The position numbers and the translations under genes were made by a program. Positions 47,718 to 59,573 of a DNA stretch of 64,000 bases are shown piece after piece. Source of the DNA: Gari tellinella (Eukaryota; Mollusca; Bivalvia; Cardiida; Psammobiidae); contig OV277869.1 of the NCBI GenBank assembly GCA_922989275.2, positions 19,230,189-19,294,188 of the forward strand, read 5' to 3'. Position 1 is the first letter of the stretch, and each line of letters opens with the position of its first letter. A model generated the notes under the pieces. It was not told where the DNA came from. It worked only from the letters and a program-made list of their open reading frames with translations, and ran no database searches.

Positions 47718-48075
47718 CACAGTCGTGACGGTAGTGGCCCAATGGTTAACACCTTGGACTACGGTACCAGGGGTCGTGAGTTCGATCCCCCGCCGGACCA
47801 GCGGTCTGACTAGGGGATTTTTCTGAATCCCCGATGATGTACAGGAATGTTCTTGAGCAAGACATGTACCGCGAATTGCTCCTCTCCACCCAGGGGTTAA
47901 AATGGGTACCTGTGAAGGGTCTGAGTCGGTACTGCGGCTTCATTTGACTGCGCCATATGTTAGCAGTGCTCATAGGCAAGATGGCTCGATGATCAGGGGA
48001 GTATATGTACAGTCGGCTGAGCGGTCATTCGGACTGAAAGCAGACTTTAACTTGGTATATTACTTTTTTTTTTAC
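47718..48075 (+). repeat. tRNA-derived SINE
   Basis: tRNA-like head with A-box TGGCCCAATGGTTAACACC and B-box GAGTTCGATCCCC (47778), a body with CCACCCAGGGGTTAAAATGG and GTACCTGTG, and a T-rich end about 48065. The head retains tRNA-like box spacing. Similar SINEs are common in molluscs. Confidence 0.75.
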
Positions 48076-48119
48076 GTCACTCTACTAGCATTATTAGGCT
48101 GTGTCAAGTCCGCGCCGTA

Positions 48120-49260
48120 AATTTATTTCAACATTTGAACGAAGACACAACACACATATTTTGAATTTCTACTCATCACTGTCACTATCGATATGGTTCA
48201 AAACCCGTCTTCGTTTTGGAACATTCGGCCCTTCTGTGCTATTGTGAAAATGGAAATTTCAACCGTGAATCGGAGAGCCAAACATTTTGAAACCGCCAGA
48301 AACATGTATCTAGGGTTGCTGACCTAGATTCTGTACTAACGATGGCATAGGATTGTGCATGAATAGGAGAATATTCGCTACGAACTGTGTTGGAATATAA
48401 AATGTTCCAAATGTATTTGAGCTGTGATGGATTTAGATAATAAACGAGATGTCGACTGCATTATTTGATTGGACTGGATTGGTTGTCATTCGGCTTTGAA
48501 TCGTGATAGGATGGCTTGGACCAGAGTAGCCGGTAGGTCATCTTTCTGCATAAATGGTTTAAAATCTTTTAGATTATGATACTAACAGGACAGCGATCAG
48601 GACTTGTATGATATGACCAAACTTTAGGCGGAACAGTTCGAACGTTGTGTCCCTTCCGGGCTTCGCCTGACTTACTGGTTTTGGTTTGACTTGGTAAACT
48701 GCAGATACTCGTGGTCAACGGTACCGTATAAAATGCACCGAAAATTCTGAATAGTGAATACCGTTGATTTTATTATTTCTATTCCCATTCCGTCTATTGG
48801 CACTCGATCGTTGCCAGCTAGGTTAGAGTCCGCCATTGTTTTTTGTTTTGACAGCGCGTATGAATATCATTCGGTTATACAGTGTAATAAACGTCTATGT
48901 GTTACCAAAATTAAAAAATGGTGTTAATCACGCGCAGAGCCGCGCGATATGATATAATTTGATGCTTTTTTCGACACAAGTTACATTAAAATGATTGTAA
49001 AACAGTTTGGATCCTCACGCGGCGTCACACTATCTCTGATCAGGATCCAAAGTGTTCGCAAATGTCAGTGTTGTCGGCTTTGGCAGAAAAAATATTAAAT
49101 TGTCGAAGGTGTTCATCTGTGATTTCAAAGTACAAAACGTTTGAAAGAAAATCGACAACATCGCTCTATACATACAATAATATATAATTATGTTCAATCG
49201 CACGTTGACAATACCTTCGTCTATGTATGTGCTAAATAATCAATTATGTTTTATAATAAC
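48120..49260. other. Unassigned stretch
   Basis: No ORF of note. A short GGATCC-type hairpin remnant at 49000-49060. Otherwise nothing recognised. Confidence 0.5.
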
Positions 49261-49269
49261 GAATGTGTA

Positions 49270-49395
49270 GACAGTAGAGAAATTGTTATTATTTCCCGTT
49301 TAAACGCAAATGAAACGCATTGCAGTCAAATACAGAAAAAATAATTTTTGGGGGTAATTTTTAACTATTTTTTTTTTTTTATCTCAGTGGCAAAC
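49270..49395. repeat. Left half of a family A MITE cut by a retrotransposon
   Basis: ACAGTAGAGAAATTGTTATT, TTTCCCGTTTAAACGCAAAT, then TCAGTGGCAAACCGTGTTTG, where the hairpin stops and reverse-transcriptase sequence begins. Confidence 0.75.
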
Positions 49396-49399
49396 CGTG

Positions 49400-50340
49400 T
49401 TTGGAGCTTGGTGGAGGTAGTAGATGGAGCATACTTTGAACCAGCCCATACGGGCCCGGAGTCCCCCAAGGGATCGTGATTGATCCTCTCTTGCTCATCT
49501 GTCTGGCTCCGTTAAATTCCAAGTCCGTTTATTTACAGACGACTGCCTTCTGTACAGAGAAATCCGGAGTCAGGAGGATCATGAGGTGTTGTAGAGGGAC
49601 TTGAGTGGGCTAGAGACATGGGCCTCAACATGGGGTTTGCGGTTCAACGCAAAGAAGTACTACCTAAAGAGCGTAGACAACAGATCCAGTCATTTCTGCA
49701 CGTTTGACAATCAAATCCTAAAGCAGATCCAGGAGAACCCTTACATAGATGTAACAATATCAAAGGACCTTAGGTGAGGTTCCCACATCAATAAAAGAAC
49801 AGAAAAGCTAACACTACTGTAGCCTTTCTTAACAGAAATTTGAGGATGCTTCAGTTGTTTGGGACCAAATGCTATCTACTGAAATAGAGCGACAAGAAAG
49901 AGTCAAGAGGCAGTCAGCAAGGCAGTACGGGTGACTATAAATCACGAGAAACTGGTTGTGTCACCCGTATGCTAGCAAACCTCGAGTAGCCAACGCTTCG
50001 AGCCAGACGCAAACACAACATACTAACTCTTTTATATAAGATCACTGAAGGACTCATACTACCATTACCACCAACTGAAAAACGTTCGTAGACAGATCAG
50101 TCAATAACAATAGCCAGTGCTTTCAAGTACAACATGGCCAAAGTGACCAACTGCAAAGATCCTCCCTATTCTTCATAACACATAACAACTGTTGAGCGGA
50201 ACCAGCTTGAGGAAAGCATAGTATGTGCCAGCGTGGAGAGCTTTAAAACAGATCTCCACAAGTGCTACTAAAGCACCTCTCTCTCTCCCGGTGCTTAAAT
50301 GGTGTAACTGGCTGTATTTTAAATTGATTCAGATTCAGAT
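49400..50340 (+). pseudogene. Degenerate CR1/Jockey-type reverse transcriptase fragment
   Basis: Frame-shifted and stop-interrupted translation still shows VRLFTDDCLLYREIRSQEDH (active-site aspartates in the TDD version of FADD), LETWASTWGLRFNAKK and NPYIDVTISKDL. These are conserved in CR1-like LINE polymerases. The 3' end has SVESFKTDLHKCY and a tail of ATTCAGATTCAGAT short repeats, as CR1-like elements end. Multiple lesions, clearly dead. Confidence 0.88.
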
Positions 50341-50376
50341 AATGAACGTATAAACATATCAAATGCTACTTAATTC

Positions 50377-51450
50377 TTACAGTTGAGAAGACGTTATTCT
50401 TTTTCACACTACGCGTTTACGCTAAAACTATATTTTCCATTGAAAATGGTTTGGAGTGAAATCAGAATCCGAGTAACCCGGAGTCTGATCAGGCTCCAAA
50501 CTGTTTGCCACTAAGATTAAAATGAATAGCTAGAAATTTAAAAAAGTAATAGCTTTCTACATTTTAGCGCATTGTGCTTGCGTTTCGTTTGCGTTTAAAC
50601 GGGAAAGAATAACGTCTTCTTCTCCATTGCAACAGAGAACATAGTATACAGCAGTATACAGTATCAAACTGTTTGCATAGGACATATTTGTTTTAAAGTT
50701 AACCAAACGCATTAGTTTGGAAAGTATAAAATCTTCTCCGCTCTATACATGTAAACTACTAGTAATTTTAAAACACACGAGACTAGAGCATTTGGTCTTA
50801 TTTGCATTCAGTGAAAGACGAGATTATTTGTTACGATACCTACATGTACACTAAGTGAAGGTAAAACATTTTACATAGAAAAATAACTTAGATAATTTTA
50901 TGTTTCATATTGTGTTACAAGGGCATAAATTGTTATGAAATTTTGAAATCTATTTGGAAAGACCTTATTCTTTCCGAATGAACGTATTCATACTTATAAC
51001 ACCTTATAATAATCCATTGCAAAACTTGAACCGTAATCAGTATCCGGGTAAACAGGTGTCTGGTCAGGTTTAAAACTGTTTGCCACTCAAATCAAAACAA
51101 GTCCTCAAAATGTACTTTGTCATTTTCTCCATTCTATTGAATTGTGCTTCGTTTGCGTTTAAGAATAACGTCTTCGTCACTGTACATGAACCGCTCGCGA
51201 CGAACAGTGGAGAAGACGTTATTACTCCCCATCTAAACGGATAAGAAATGCAATGCACTAAAATGTAGAAAAGTACAACATTTTGAAAGTTTTCGTATTC
51301 GGTTTTAAATCTGAGTTGCAAACAGTTTGAAGCCTGATCAGACGCCGGGTTATCCGGCGTTTTATCTGGCTCAAAACTGTTTGCAATGGAACCAATAGTT
51401 TAAGCGTAAATGTGTTTATTGAAAAAGAATAACGTCTCATCCACTGCAAT
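50377..51450. repeat. Family A MITEs in series
   Basis: Copies at 50377-50631 (hairpin 50445-50512), about 50965-51182 and 51203-51448 (hairpin 51318-51387, GCCGGGTTATCCGGC apex). Only 20 bp separates the last two. Confidence 0.8.
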
Positions 51451-51559
51451 TAGCGCTAGGCTTATCGTACATCATTAAACCATTGCCCTGCATGTGCATT
51501 GTTTAACTTTTCTTGAAGATATTCACTGTCATTAATTCACATGTAATTGTACAATGGCA

Positions 51560-51791
51560 TTAACCCATTTACGCCCAGTGGATTCTGCCATGCTTATATA
51601 CTGGATTAGTCCATTTTTATGAAAGGGATGCCTGGTCAAAATTTACATTGTCATTTTGTTTTATACTGAAATTCCTATCAGCAAACAGTGTAGACTCTTA
51701 TCAGACGCCGCATAATGCGGTGTCTGATCAGAGTCTACACTGTGTGTTTGCCTATGTCCCTTATATGGGATCGTTGGCACAAATGGGTTAA
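51560..51791. mobile_element. Family C MITE, full length
   Basis: TTAA at both edges, ends CCCATTTACGCCCAGTGG and GGCACAAATGGG. Hairpin 51680-51747 with a 4-bp slip (CTGTGTGTTTG). Confidence 0.9.
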
Positions 51792-51988
51792 CCACGGGGA
51801 AACCAGTAAGACTTATGGCTCTCTAGATAGTGAAGGCCAATGAGAACAATTTCATTCATTTCACTGCATTGCCTATCGGTTTAGTGTATGTTGTACAGCA
51901 GTTAGATAAAAAAGAACTACATGTACAAAGACAAAATATAAAAAACAACTACAATCTTTTGTAATTATATAATCACTAATATAAATAT

Positions 51989-52202
51989 TTAACCCTTAGC
52001 CCGCCAAATAAATTGTCGTCTGCTATATTTCTCATCTGCTTAAAGTTTCAAAGTGCTTCAAAGTTGCTCATAATTGCTGAAAATGTTGTCTGAGTGTCAA
52101 ACAGCTTGGATCCGGATGAGACGCCGAGTTACTCGGCGTTTCATCCGGATCCAAGCTGTTTGCATATGGAGCTATAGTCGTGAGTGGCAGGCTAAGGCTT
52201 AA
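51989..52202. mobile_element. Family B MITE with covarying hairpin
   Basis: TTAA at both edges, ends CCCTTAGCCCGCC / GGCAGGCTAAGG. Hairpin 52097-52164: GGATCCGGATGAGACGCC and GGCGTTTCATCCGGATCC, with paired changes on both arms. Confidence 0.9.
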
Positions 52203-54098
52203 TTTGACAAAACATGTACAGGTATTATCCACATTCGCTCTGTCATATTGTCCGAAACATTACATGTACCATCTGTTTTCCATTTAAATCCATTTAACCA
52301 TAGCTACCCGTAATAGACGCGACGTTAACAAACAGTGTCCGTATGAAAAGAACACTTGCCATGTTCAAACAATGTAGACCCAGACTAGGACAGCTAGGAT
52401 CGGCGTATGTGTACTGTTTGTCAATAGGCAATATATTAAAATAACCATGTTTGTAATGGACGTAAAGATATTAGTTTTAACGAGTGTATTGGGAAAGAAT
52501 AACGTCTTCTCTCCTGTAAGAAAATTCCTTCTGTTGAACCTATTTGCGTCCTTGCTTATATATCGGACTAGTCCGTTTTTGTCTAAGGGGTGTCTTGTCA
52601 AAATTCTTATTTATGTTTTTTGTATTGAAATTTCTATTAGCAAACAGTGTAGACTGATAAGATACCGCAATATGCCGATCGACCAAAGAGTATAATGTTT
52701 GCCTATATCCCTTTTCAGGGACGCTTCATTTGTAGGTACCAATTGGTTAAAGTGAAGAGTGTTCTCCAATCTAAGGTTGTTGACCCTTGCTATATGACAA
52801 AGCGTAGTGTCCATGTCGCCTACAGTATCTGAAATAGAATTTAACATTAAAATCAACGAACCATGTTCGAATGAGGAGCTGAATTCAACCCTGATACACT
52901 TGTTTCTATGAATAAAGCTTCTTTTTCAACAGCGGGGAGGGGGTCTATGAAGTTTCTTTGTTATTAGGAGAGCTCTATTTAACCATTAGTCCTGTACCTG
53001 GCCTGAAGACCCGTTTGCAAAATGGTGTTGAGAGAGTTTCTCACTTGATGTGAGTTAACGAGACCCTAGACATCACAAATCACCGAGGTGCTTGTCTGCC
53101 ACACGGTCACGAGCCCCACAATATCCAAATCCAACATGGCCGCCGTCAGCCATTTTGGAAAAACTAATTTTTTTGTGTTTTGATGAATAAACAAGTGTAA
53201 TACCTCTAAATTGATTGTTTTTTGGTTTGGAACTCATTTTTGAAGCCCGTTGTGCAATCGTGGGTGTCTTTGATTTGGAAAGGTCAAGTTTCACATTAGC
53301 CAAATCCAATATGGCCGCCGCAAACAATGTTGGAAAAGCTATTTTCGTTGTTTTTTTTAAGAAAAATCAAATATAATACTTCTAAATTGATGATTTTTAG
53401 AGTATAACTCACTTCTGATGCCTTTTGTGTAATCTAAGATGTCTTTCATTTGGAAATATCAAGTTCCACAATATCAAAATCAAATATGGCCGCCTCAAGC
53501 CATGAAAAAAAAGCTAACTTTTGTCTTTTTTTGATGAATTAACCAATGTAATACCTCTTAATGGATAATGTTTGGGTGTTGAACTCATTTCTTGGGCCTT
53601 TTGTGCAATCTGGGATGTAGTTGATTCGGAAAGGTCAATTTCACAATAGCCAAATCCAATATGGCCGCCGCAAGCCATGTTAAAAAAGCTACCTTTTTTC
53701 TTTTTTTGGAGAATAAACAAATGTTATACCTCTCAATTGATGATTTTTGGGATTTGAACTCATTTCTGATGCCCTTTGTGCAATCTGGGATGTCTTTGAT
53801 TTAGATAGATCAAGTTCCACGATAGCAAAATCCAATATGGCCGCCCCAAGCCATGTTAGAAAAGCTAACTTAATCCTTTTTTTTGGAAAATAAAAGAATG
53901 TTATACCTCTCAATTGATAATATTTGCCATACAAGCACTTAACATCTGCTGTTGAATACATGTATATCTTAATTGATTATTGCTTGTGCATAACTCATTA
54001 TCTCTCTAAGGTCCTTTGTTCAATATGGAGAGTCATAATGGTTTGAAAAGGTCAAGTTCAATGTCTTTTTTATTTTGATACGTCAACGAGCTTGGGCT

Positions 54099-54558
54099 TG
54101 ATTTCACCGCATTTACAGTTGAAAGTTGAATTCCACTTAAGCTGGTGCTGGGGGCGTGAGCACTGTTGCATATTTCAGTATTGCTCATGAACAGACTCAA
54201 TTAAACCGAGTCTGCAATTTTCAGTATTTGCTTTGTTTTCTGTGCTTTCGAAGGATCTCCTCTTATTCAGATTTATATAATTCACATCAGCAGATGTTAA
54301 AGTGCTTGTGTGGCGGCTGTAAAAAGTCACCCCGTACTTTATTCTCAGTGTTGGTATACTTTCTCATCCTTTGGAATCATTGATTTCAGCGCATTTACAG
54401 TTGAAAGTTGAATTCCGCTTAAGCTGGTGCTAGGGGGCGTGAGCACTGTTGCATATTTCAGTATTGCTCATGAACAGACTCAATTAAATCGAGTCTGCAA
54501 TTTTCAGTATTTGCTTTGTTTTCTGTGCTTTCGAAGGATCTCCCCTTATTCAGATTTA
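54099..54558. repeat. Direct duplication of about 179 bp in the left arm
   Basis: Copies 54099-54277 and 54381-54558 begin TGATTTCA and share AAGCTGGTGCT and GAAGGATCTCC. About 100 bp lies between. No counterpart in the right arm, so it arose after or outside arm symmetry. Confidence 0.85.
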
Positions 54559-55493
54559 GCTTGAACAGGAGTAGTCAGTATGTAAACAAGAAGTAAGTAA
54601 ATGGCAACTCTCTGACATTAGACAGAGAAAAACGACAGTGAGCGGGACTCAATCCTACGTCCTGAGGTGAGAGGCTGTTATCCAAACCACTAAGACTTCC
54701 ACAGCCCCAAGGGCAGACGGTAGGGCCGGGACAGAAATACATGTATAACACCTTGTTCCACATGCATGGAAAGGTACATCAATAAAGCATCAACAATTGA
54801 TTGGATACACATGTAGTTCCAAAGTCATTTCGTGAAGGGTTTTCACAGGGCGAAGAAACTGAAGTGTCCAGTTTTCCATGACAAAATGTGTTGCAAAAAG
54901 TACCTCTGCAGCACGGCAAAGACATCACCGAATATCACACGTCTCTATACACTAATACAATGTAAGCAGACTCTATGGTAAAGGCTTAAGGCACTTTAAG
55001 GGCAGCAGAGTACCAATGTGCTCCTTACCACAAGGATCCGACCAATTGATTTTGAGGGGAAAAATCGTCAGAAGGTATATATAGAGAAATGAGATACAAC
55101 TGATTGTCAGTTTATTCTCACCCTATCTCGACAAAACCGGGCATATCATGAATGAATATTGATGAAATGACACGTTTGTTGCATTTCTGTCTTCAGTTTC
55201 TTCACCCTGTGAAAACCCGACACGAAATGACTTTGGAACCACATGTGTATCTAATCAATTTTTATGCTTTATTGATGTACCTTTCCATGCATGTGGAACA
55301 AGGTGTTACATTTCTGTCCCGCCCTACCGTCTGTCCGTGGGGCTGTGGAAGTCTTAGTGGTTAGGATAACAGCCTCTCACCTCAGGACGTAGGATTGAGT
55401 CCCACTCACTGTCTTTTTTTCTCTGTCTAATGTCAGAGTGTTGTCATTTACTTACTTCTTGTTTACATACTGACTTATTCTGTTCAAGCTTAG
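54558..55493. repeat. Inner inverted repeat with tRNA-like (SINE) arms
   Basis: Arms of about 300 bp. The right arm carries AGTCTTAGTGGTTAGGATAA (A-box-like) and AGGATTGAGTCCCAC (B-box-like); the left arm carries the inverse. Arms have a few differences, so they are not freshly duplicated. Confidence 0.8.
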
Positions 55494-56024
55494 CCCAAGA
55501 TCGTTGATGTATCAACAAGATATTGAACTTGACCTTTTCAACCTCCATATTGAACAAAGGACATCAGAGAGGAAATGAGTTATAAACAAGCAATAATCAA
55601 TTAGGATATACATGTATTACATGTATATTTGATCTTTCATAAATTTTTTTTTTAAAATAGCTTTTCCATCTTGGTTTGCGGCTGCCATATTGGATTTTGC
55701 TATTGTGGAACTTGACCTTTCTGAATCAAAGACACCTAAGGGACTCAGAAATAAGTTCCACACCAAAATACTATCAATTTAGAGGTATTACATTTGATTA
55801 TTCTCCAAAAATGAAAACAAATAGATTTTTCAACATGGTTGCGTGGCCATATTGGATTTTGCTTCTTTTGGAACTTGATCTTTCCAAAGCAGAGACACTC
55901 TAGATTGCACAAAGGTTATTAGAAATGAGTTCTACTCTAATAAATAATCAATTTAGAAGTATAACATTTGTTTTTTTGTCCAAAAAGCAACAAAATAAGC
56001 TTTTCCAACATGGTTTGCGGCGGC

Positions 56025-56645
56025 CATATTGTTGTTGTTGTAATCGTTCCCACCTTTATAGGTGAACCTCTTCTTGAAGAGTTGAACAGTTTTGCACTAT
56101 AATCCTCCACCCGAATCGTAGTTATAATATGTATTATATATATACACTTATATACATTCACAGTCACTGTACACTGGTTTGTTTTGTTTTGGGGTTGCCC
56201 ACCGGCTCTTACAATTTACTATTTACGGGAAGTAGCACCAATGTTGAAGACCTTGCCGTCCCCATTATGCCTATCGGATCTATAATTACTTATCATCCTG
56301 TATCTTGCACAATGTAGAGAATACATGAGACGTCGGCAATGGAATTCTAAGTCGTAGATTCTCCGGTCCTCTTTCTTCTGTATATTAACATGGGTATAGT
56401 CTAGTATAATGTCTAATTTTCTGTTCATGCTGAGATTTTCAAAGCTAATGTTGGCTATTGAATCTAGCTGTTTGGTAATTTCATTTAGTATAGGTTGTCT
56501 GACTTGTTCTAGTATGGTACAGTCTAGAATGAAGTGTCCTAAGTCTTCCGGGTTTTCACCACACAGTTGACATGTAGGATCTATGTTGTTCTGGTTGAAC
56601 TTTGCTCTATTGGTTTGTAGGATATAGGTTCCCGTCAATATCAAT
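56025..56645 (-). pseudogene. LINE 3' end fragment inserted in the foldback arm
   Basis: Minus-strand ORF 56644-56219 reads ILTGTYILQTNRAKFNQNNI, then DPTCQLCGENPEDLGHFILD C, a CxxC...HxxxxC zinc-binding module found at the C-terminus of many mollusc LINE polyproteins. The 3' end is an ACAACAACAACA run at about 56030. It splits a CCATATTG unit of the host repeat, so it inserted after the element formed. Confidence 0.85.
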
Positions 56646-56963
56646 ATTGGATTTGGCTATTGTGAAACTTGACCTTTCCAACTCAAATATGTCCCAGATT
56701 GCACAAAAGGCCTCAGAAATGAGTTCAACACCCAAAAATTATCGATTGAGGGGTATGACTTTTGTTTATTCTCCAAAAAAAGAAAAAAAAAGTTAGCTAT
56801 TTTAACATGGCTTGCGGCGGCCATATTGGATTTGGCTATTGTTAAACTTGACCTTTCCGAATTAAATAATCCCAGATTGCACAAAAGGCCCAAGAAATGA
56901 GTTCAACACCCAAAAATTATCAATTGAGAGGTATATCATTGGTTTATTCTCCAAAAAAAGAAA

Positions 56964-58158
56964 CAAGAGCCACATGCGGCCCTAAATCGCTCACCTGAGG
57001 AACTATTGTGTCATACTCGATGCACAATGAAGTCTGTAATTGCATGTATGTGGACTGTTGCATGAAACTGAAACAACTCGAAATTTCCTTTAGAAGTCTA
57101 TGTAAAACTGATAAGTCCCAGGGCGGGTCCATTTTTTACCCTTGGGTCATAATTTGAACAATCGTGGTAGAGAATCATAAGGTTAAGCTAGATTCCAAAT
57201 ATAAAAGGTATGGGCCTTACGGTTTCAGAGAAGAAGAGTTTTAAAGGTTTATTCCTTTATAAGTCTATGTAAAACTGATAAGCCCCGGGGCGGGGCCATT
57301 TTTTACCCTGGTGTCATGATTGGAACAATCTTGGTAGAGGACCATAAGGCAAAGCTAGATGCCAAATATAAAAGGTATGGACCTTACGGTTTCAGAGAAG
57401 AAGATGTTTAAAGATTTTCCTATATAAGTCTATGTAAAACTGATAAGACCCGGGGCGGGGCCATTTTTTACCCTGGGGTCATGACTTGAACACTCTTAGT
57501 AGAGGTCTATAAAGCAAAGTTACATGCCAAATATAAAAGGTCTAGGCCATACAGTTTTAGAGAAGAAGCGTTTTAAAGGTTTTCCTATGAAAAACTGATA
57601 AGCCCCGGGGCGGGTCCATTTTTGACCCGGGGGTCATTATTTGAACAATCTTGCTAAAGGTTCACAACATGATGCTACTTGTGAAATTCGGTTGTCCTAG
57701 GACTTATAGTTATTGAAAAGAAGATGTTAAAAGTTTTGACTTTAGTTGTCAATATTACGTAAATACGGAAAATGACCACGCCCTCTGGCGGCCATGTTTT
57801 TTGACGGATCAAAATTCTTTGAACAATTTTTAAAGTATATTAATTGAGAAACATTTTGGTGAAAACCAAATTGAAATCGGACCAGTAGTTTTTGAGAAGA
57901 AGATTTTTTTAGATATCGTGCATGGTTGCCATGGCAACAAAACCTATTGCCCCACCCACTTTTATTAACAATTTTTGAAGCTCACAACTACAGTATGTAT
58001 CTGACCAAGTTTGGTTAAAATTGGGTCATTGGTTTCAGAGAAGAAGTTATTTGAAACAAATTGTGAACAGACGACACGGACACGGACACCAACACCGACA
58101 CCGAAGTAACCGATCACAATAGCTCACCTTGAGCACTTTGTGCTCAGGTGAGCTAAAA
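56964..58158. mobile_element. CAAGAGCC...CTCAGGTGAGC tandem-repeat element inserted in the foldback arm
   Basis: Begins CAAGAGCCACATGCGGCC, then GCTCACCTGAG. Ends with a GAGCACTTTGTGCTC hairpin and CAGGTGAGCTAAAAA. Four diverged internal units of about 160 bp carry CTATGTAAAACTGATAAG and GGGGCGGGGCCATTTTT. GACACGGACACGGACACC lies near the end. This class is very common in bivalves. Confidence 0.85.
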
Positions 58159-59160
58159 AGTTCATGGCTTGCGGCGGCCATATTGGATTTTATTATCGTG
58201 AAACTTGATCTTTCCAATTCAAAGACATCCCAGATTACACAAAGGGCATCAGAAGTGAGTTATACTCTAAAAATCATCAATTTAGAAGTATTATATTGAA
58301 TTTTTCTTAAAAAACAACGAAACTAGCTTTTCCAACATGGCTTGCGGCGGCCATATTGGATTTGGCCAATGTGAAACTTGACCTTTCCAAATCAAAGACA
58401 CCCCAGATTGCACAAAGGGCATCAGAAATGAGTTCCACACCAAAAAACAATCAATTTAGAGGTATTACACTTGTTTATTCTCCAAAAAACAAAAAAGTTA
58501 GTTTTTTTTCCAAAATGGCTGACGGCGGCCATATTGGATTTGGATATTGTGGGGCTCGTGACCATGTGGCAGACAAGCACCTCGGTGATTTGTGATATCT
58601 AGGGTCTCGTTAACTCACATCAAGTGAGAAACTCTCTCAACACCATTTTGCAAACGGGTCTACAGGCCTAGTCCTGCACTACATGTGACATACATGTATG
58701 CTTACAGAATAAAGCTACTCTTGAACTTGAAAAAATGTTGCTCTTACACACACATGTACGTGTCTTGATACATGTTAACTGATGGTGGTGTACATTTGGT
58801 CGTGGCACATACATATTGGTCTTGGCGTATTTATGTGTTCTCTGAATAAACATTCTCTTTCCTTAGTAGAGTTATATTTGACCATGCGCCATATGGTCCC
58901 TGAATAAAACTCTTTCAAATGGAGTTTTAATATTCGGCCCTGACTGATACGCACTCTGGATATCTTTCAACATATTAAACTACATTTATATTAGTTCCAT
59001 CTCATTACCGTTTTCAAATAAAGCTAATGAACAGGGGCGCTTTTTTCTGTAAAAATGTAGACGTTTTCCGAATGTAGCTTTTCTTTTAAAGAGAAAGACT
59101 ATATTCGTCCAAAAGGATACAGTGGCACGGGGGCCAACTACGTATTATCATCAAACTGTA

Positions 59161-59304
59161 TTGCTACGACAACATATATAGGTATTATAACAGATTTGTA
59201 TTGCTACGAAATCAGTGTATACAGTGTGAGAAATGTTTGTCTACGAAAACAAAGTTGCCTTCGTAGCAATACAAATTTGTTATACGATTATAGGTTGTCG
59301 TAGA
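59161..59304. repeat. Foldback hairpin
   Basis: TTGCTACGACAACATATATA... 59161-59210 is inverted at 59259-59304 (TTCGTAGCAATACAAATTTG...GTTGTCGTAG). Followed by a C-rich run (CCCCCCTCCCCCCC) at 59321. Confidence 0.8.
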
Positions 59305-59339
59305 GTATCATTTCATCGTAACCCCCCTCCCCCCCACCC

Positions 59340-59573
59340 CGTGAGTGGAGAAGACGTTATTTTCCCCTAAATAAATGCGTTAATACAAAAATTATTCTTT
59401 TTGATAGCAAATAGTCTGGAGACTGATCAGACGCCGGGTAACCCGGTGTCTGATCGGACTCCCAACTGATTGTCACTGAGACAAAAACCCGGATCTTTTG
59501 CAATTTAATTAGAATGCGTTCGTGTTTCGTTTGCGTTTAAACGAGAAATAATAAAGTCTTTCCCACTATAGCT
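59340..59573. mobile_element. Family A MITE
   Basis: AGTGGAGAAGACGTTATTTT to AAGTCTTTCCCACTATA, hairpin 59405-59472 (GACGCCGGGTAACCCGGTGT). Confidence 0.8.

Larger units (their letters stand above)
52988..58680. mobile_element. 5.7-kb foldback-type element: giant inverted repeat made of tandem units
   Basis: The outer ends are inverted copies: left GGCCTGAAGACCCGTTTGC at 53000 and its inverse near 58670, continuing through about 120 bp (AACGAGACCCTAGA, CACCGAGGTGCTTGTC). Inside each arm are about 175-nt tandem units marked by CCAATATGGCCGCC. These lie at about 53130, 53309, 53482, 53658 and 53832 on the left. In inverse orientation they lie at about 55678, 55842, 56017, 56640, 56811, 58173, 58343 and 58525 on the right. 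Inverted tRNA-like segments form the inner arms (54558-54863 and 55192-55493) around a 330-bp centre. Long TIRs of tandem units resemble Foldback (FB)/TU elements. No transposase seen. Confidence 0.8.

Noticed and set aside
53073..58595. Repeated ORFs containing MADGGHIGFG and SQIAQRASEMSS
   Set aside because: These are read-throughs of the CCAATATGGCCGCC tandem units in both orientations; unit spacing is not a constant multiple of three and no start or splice context is kept.
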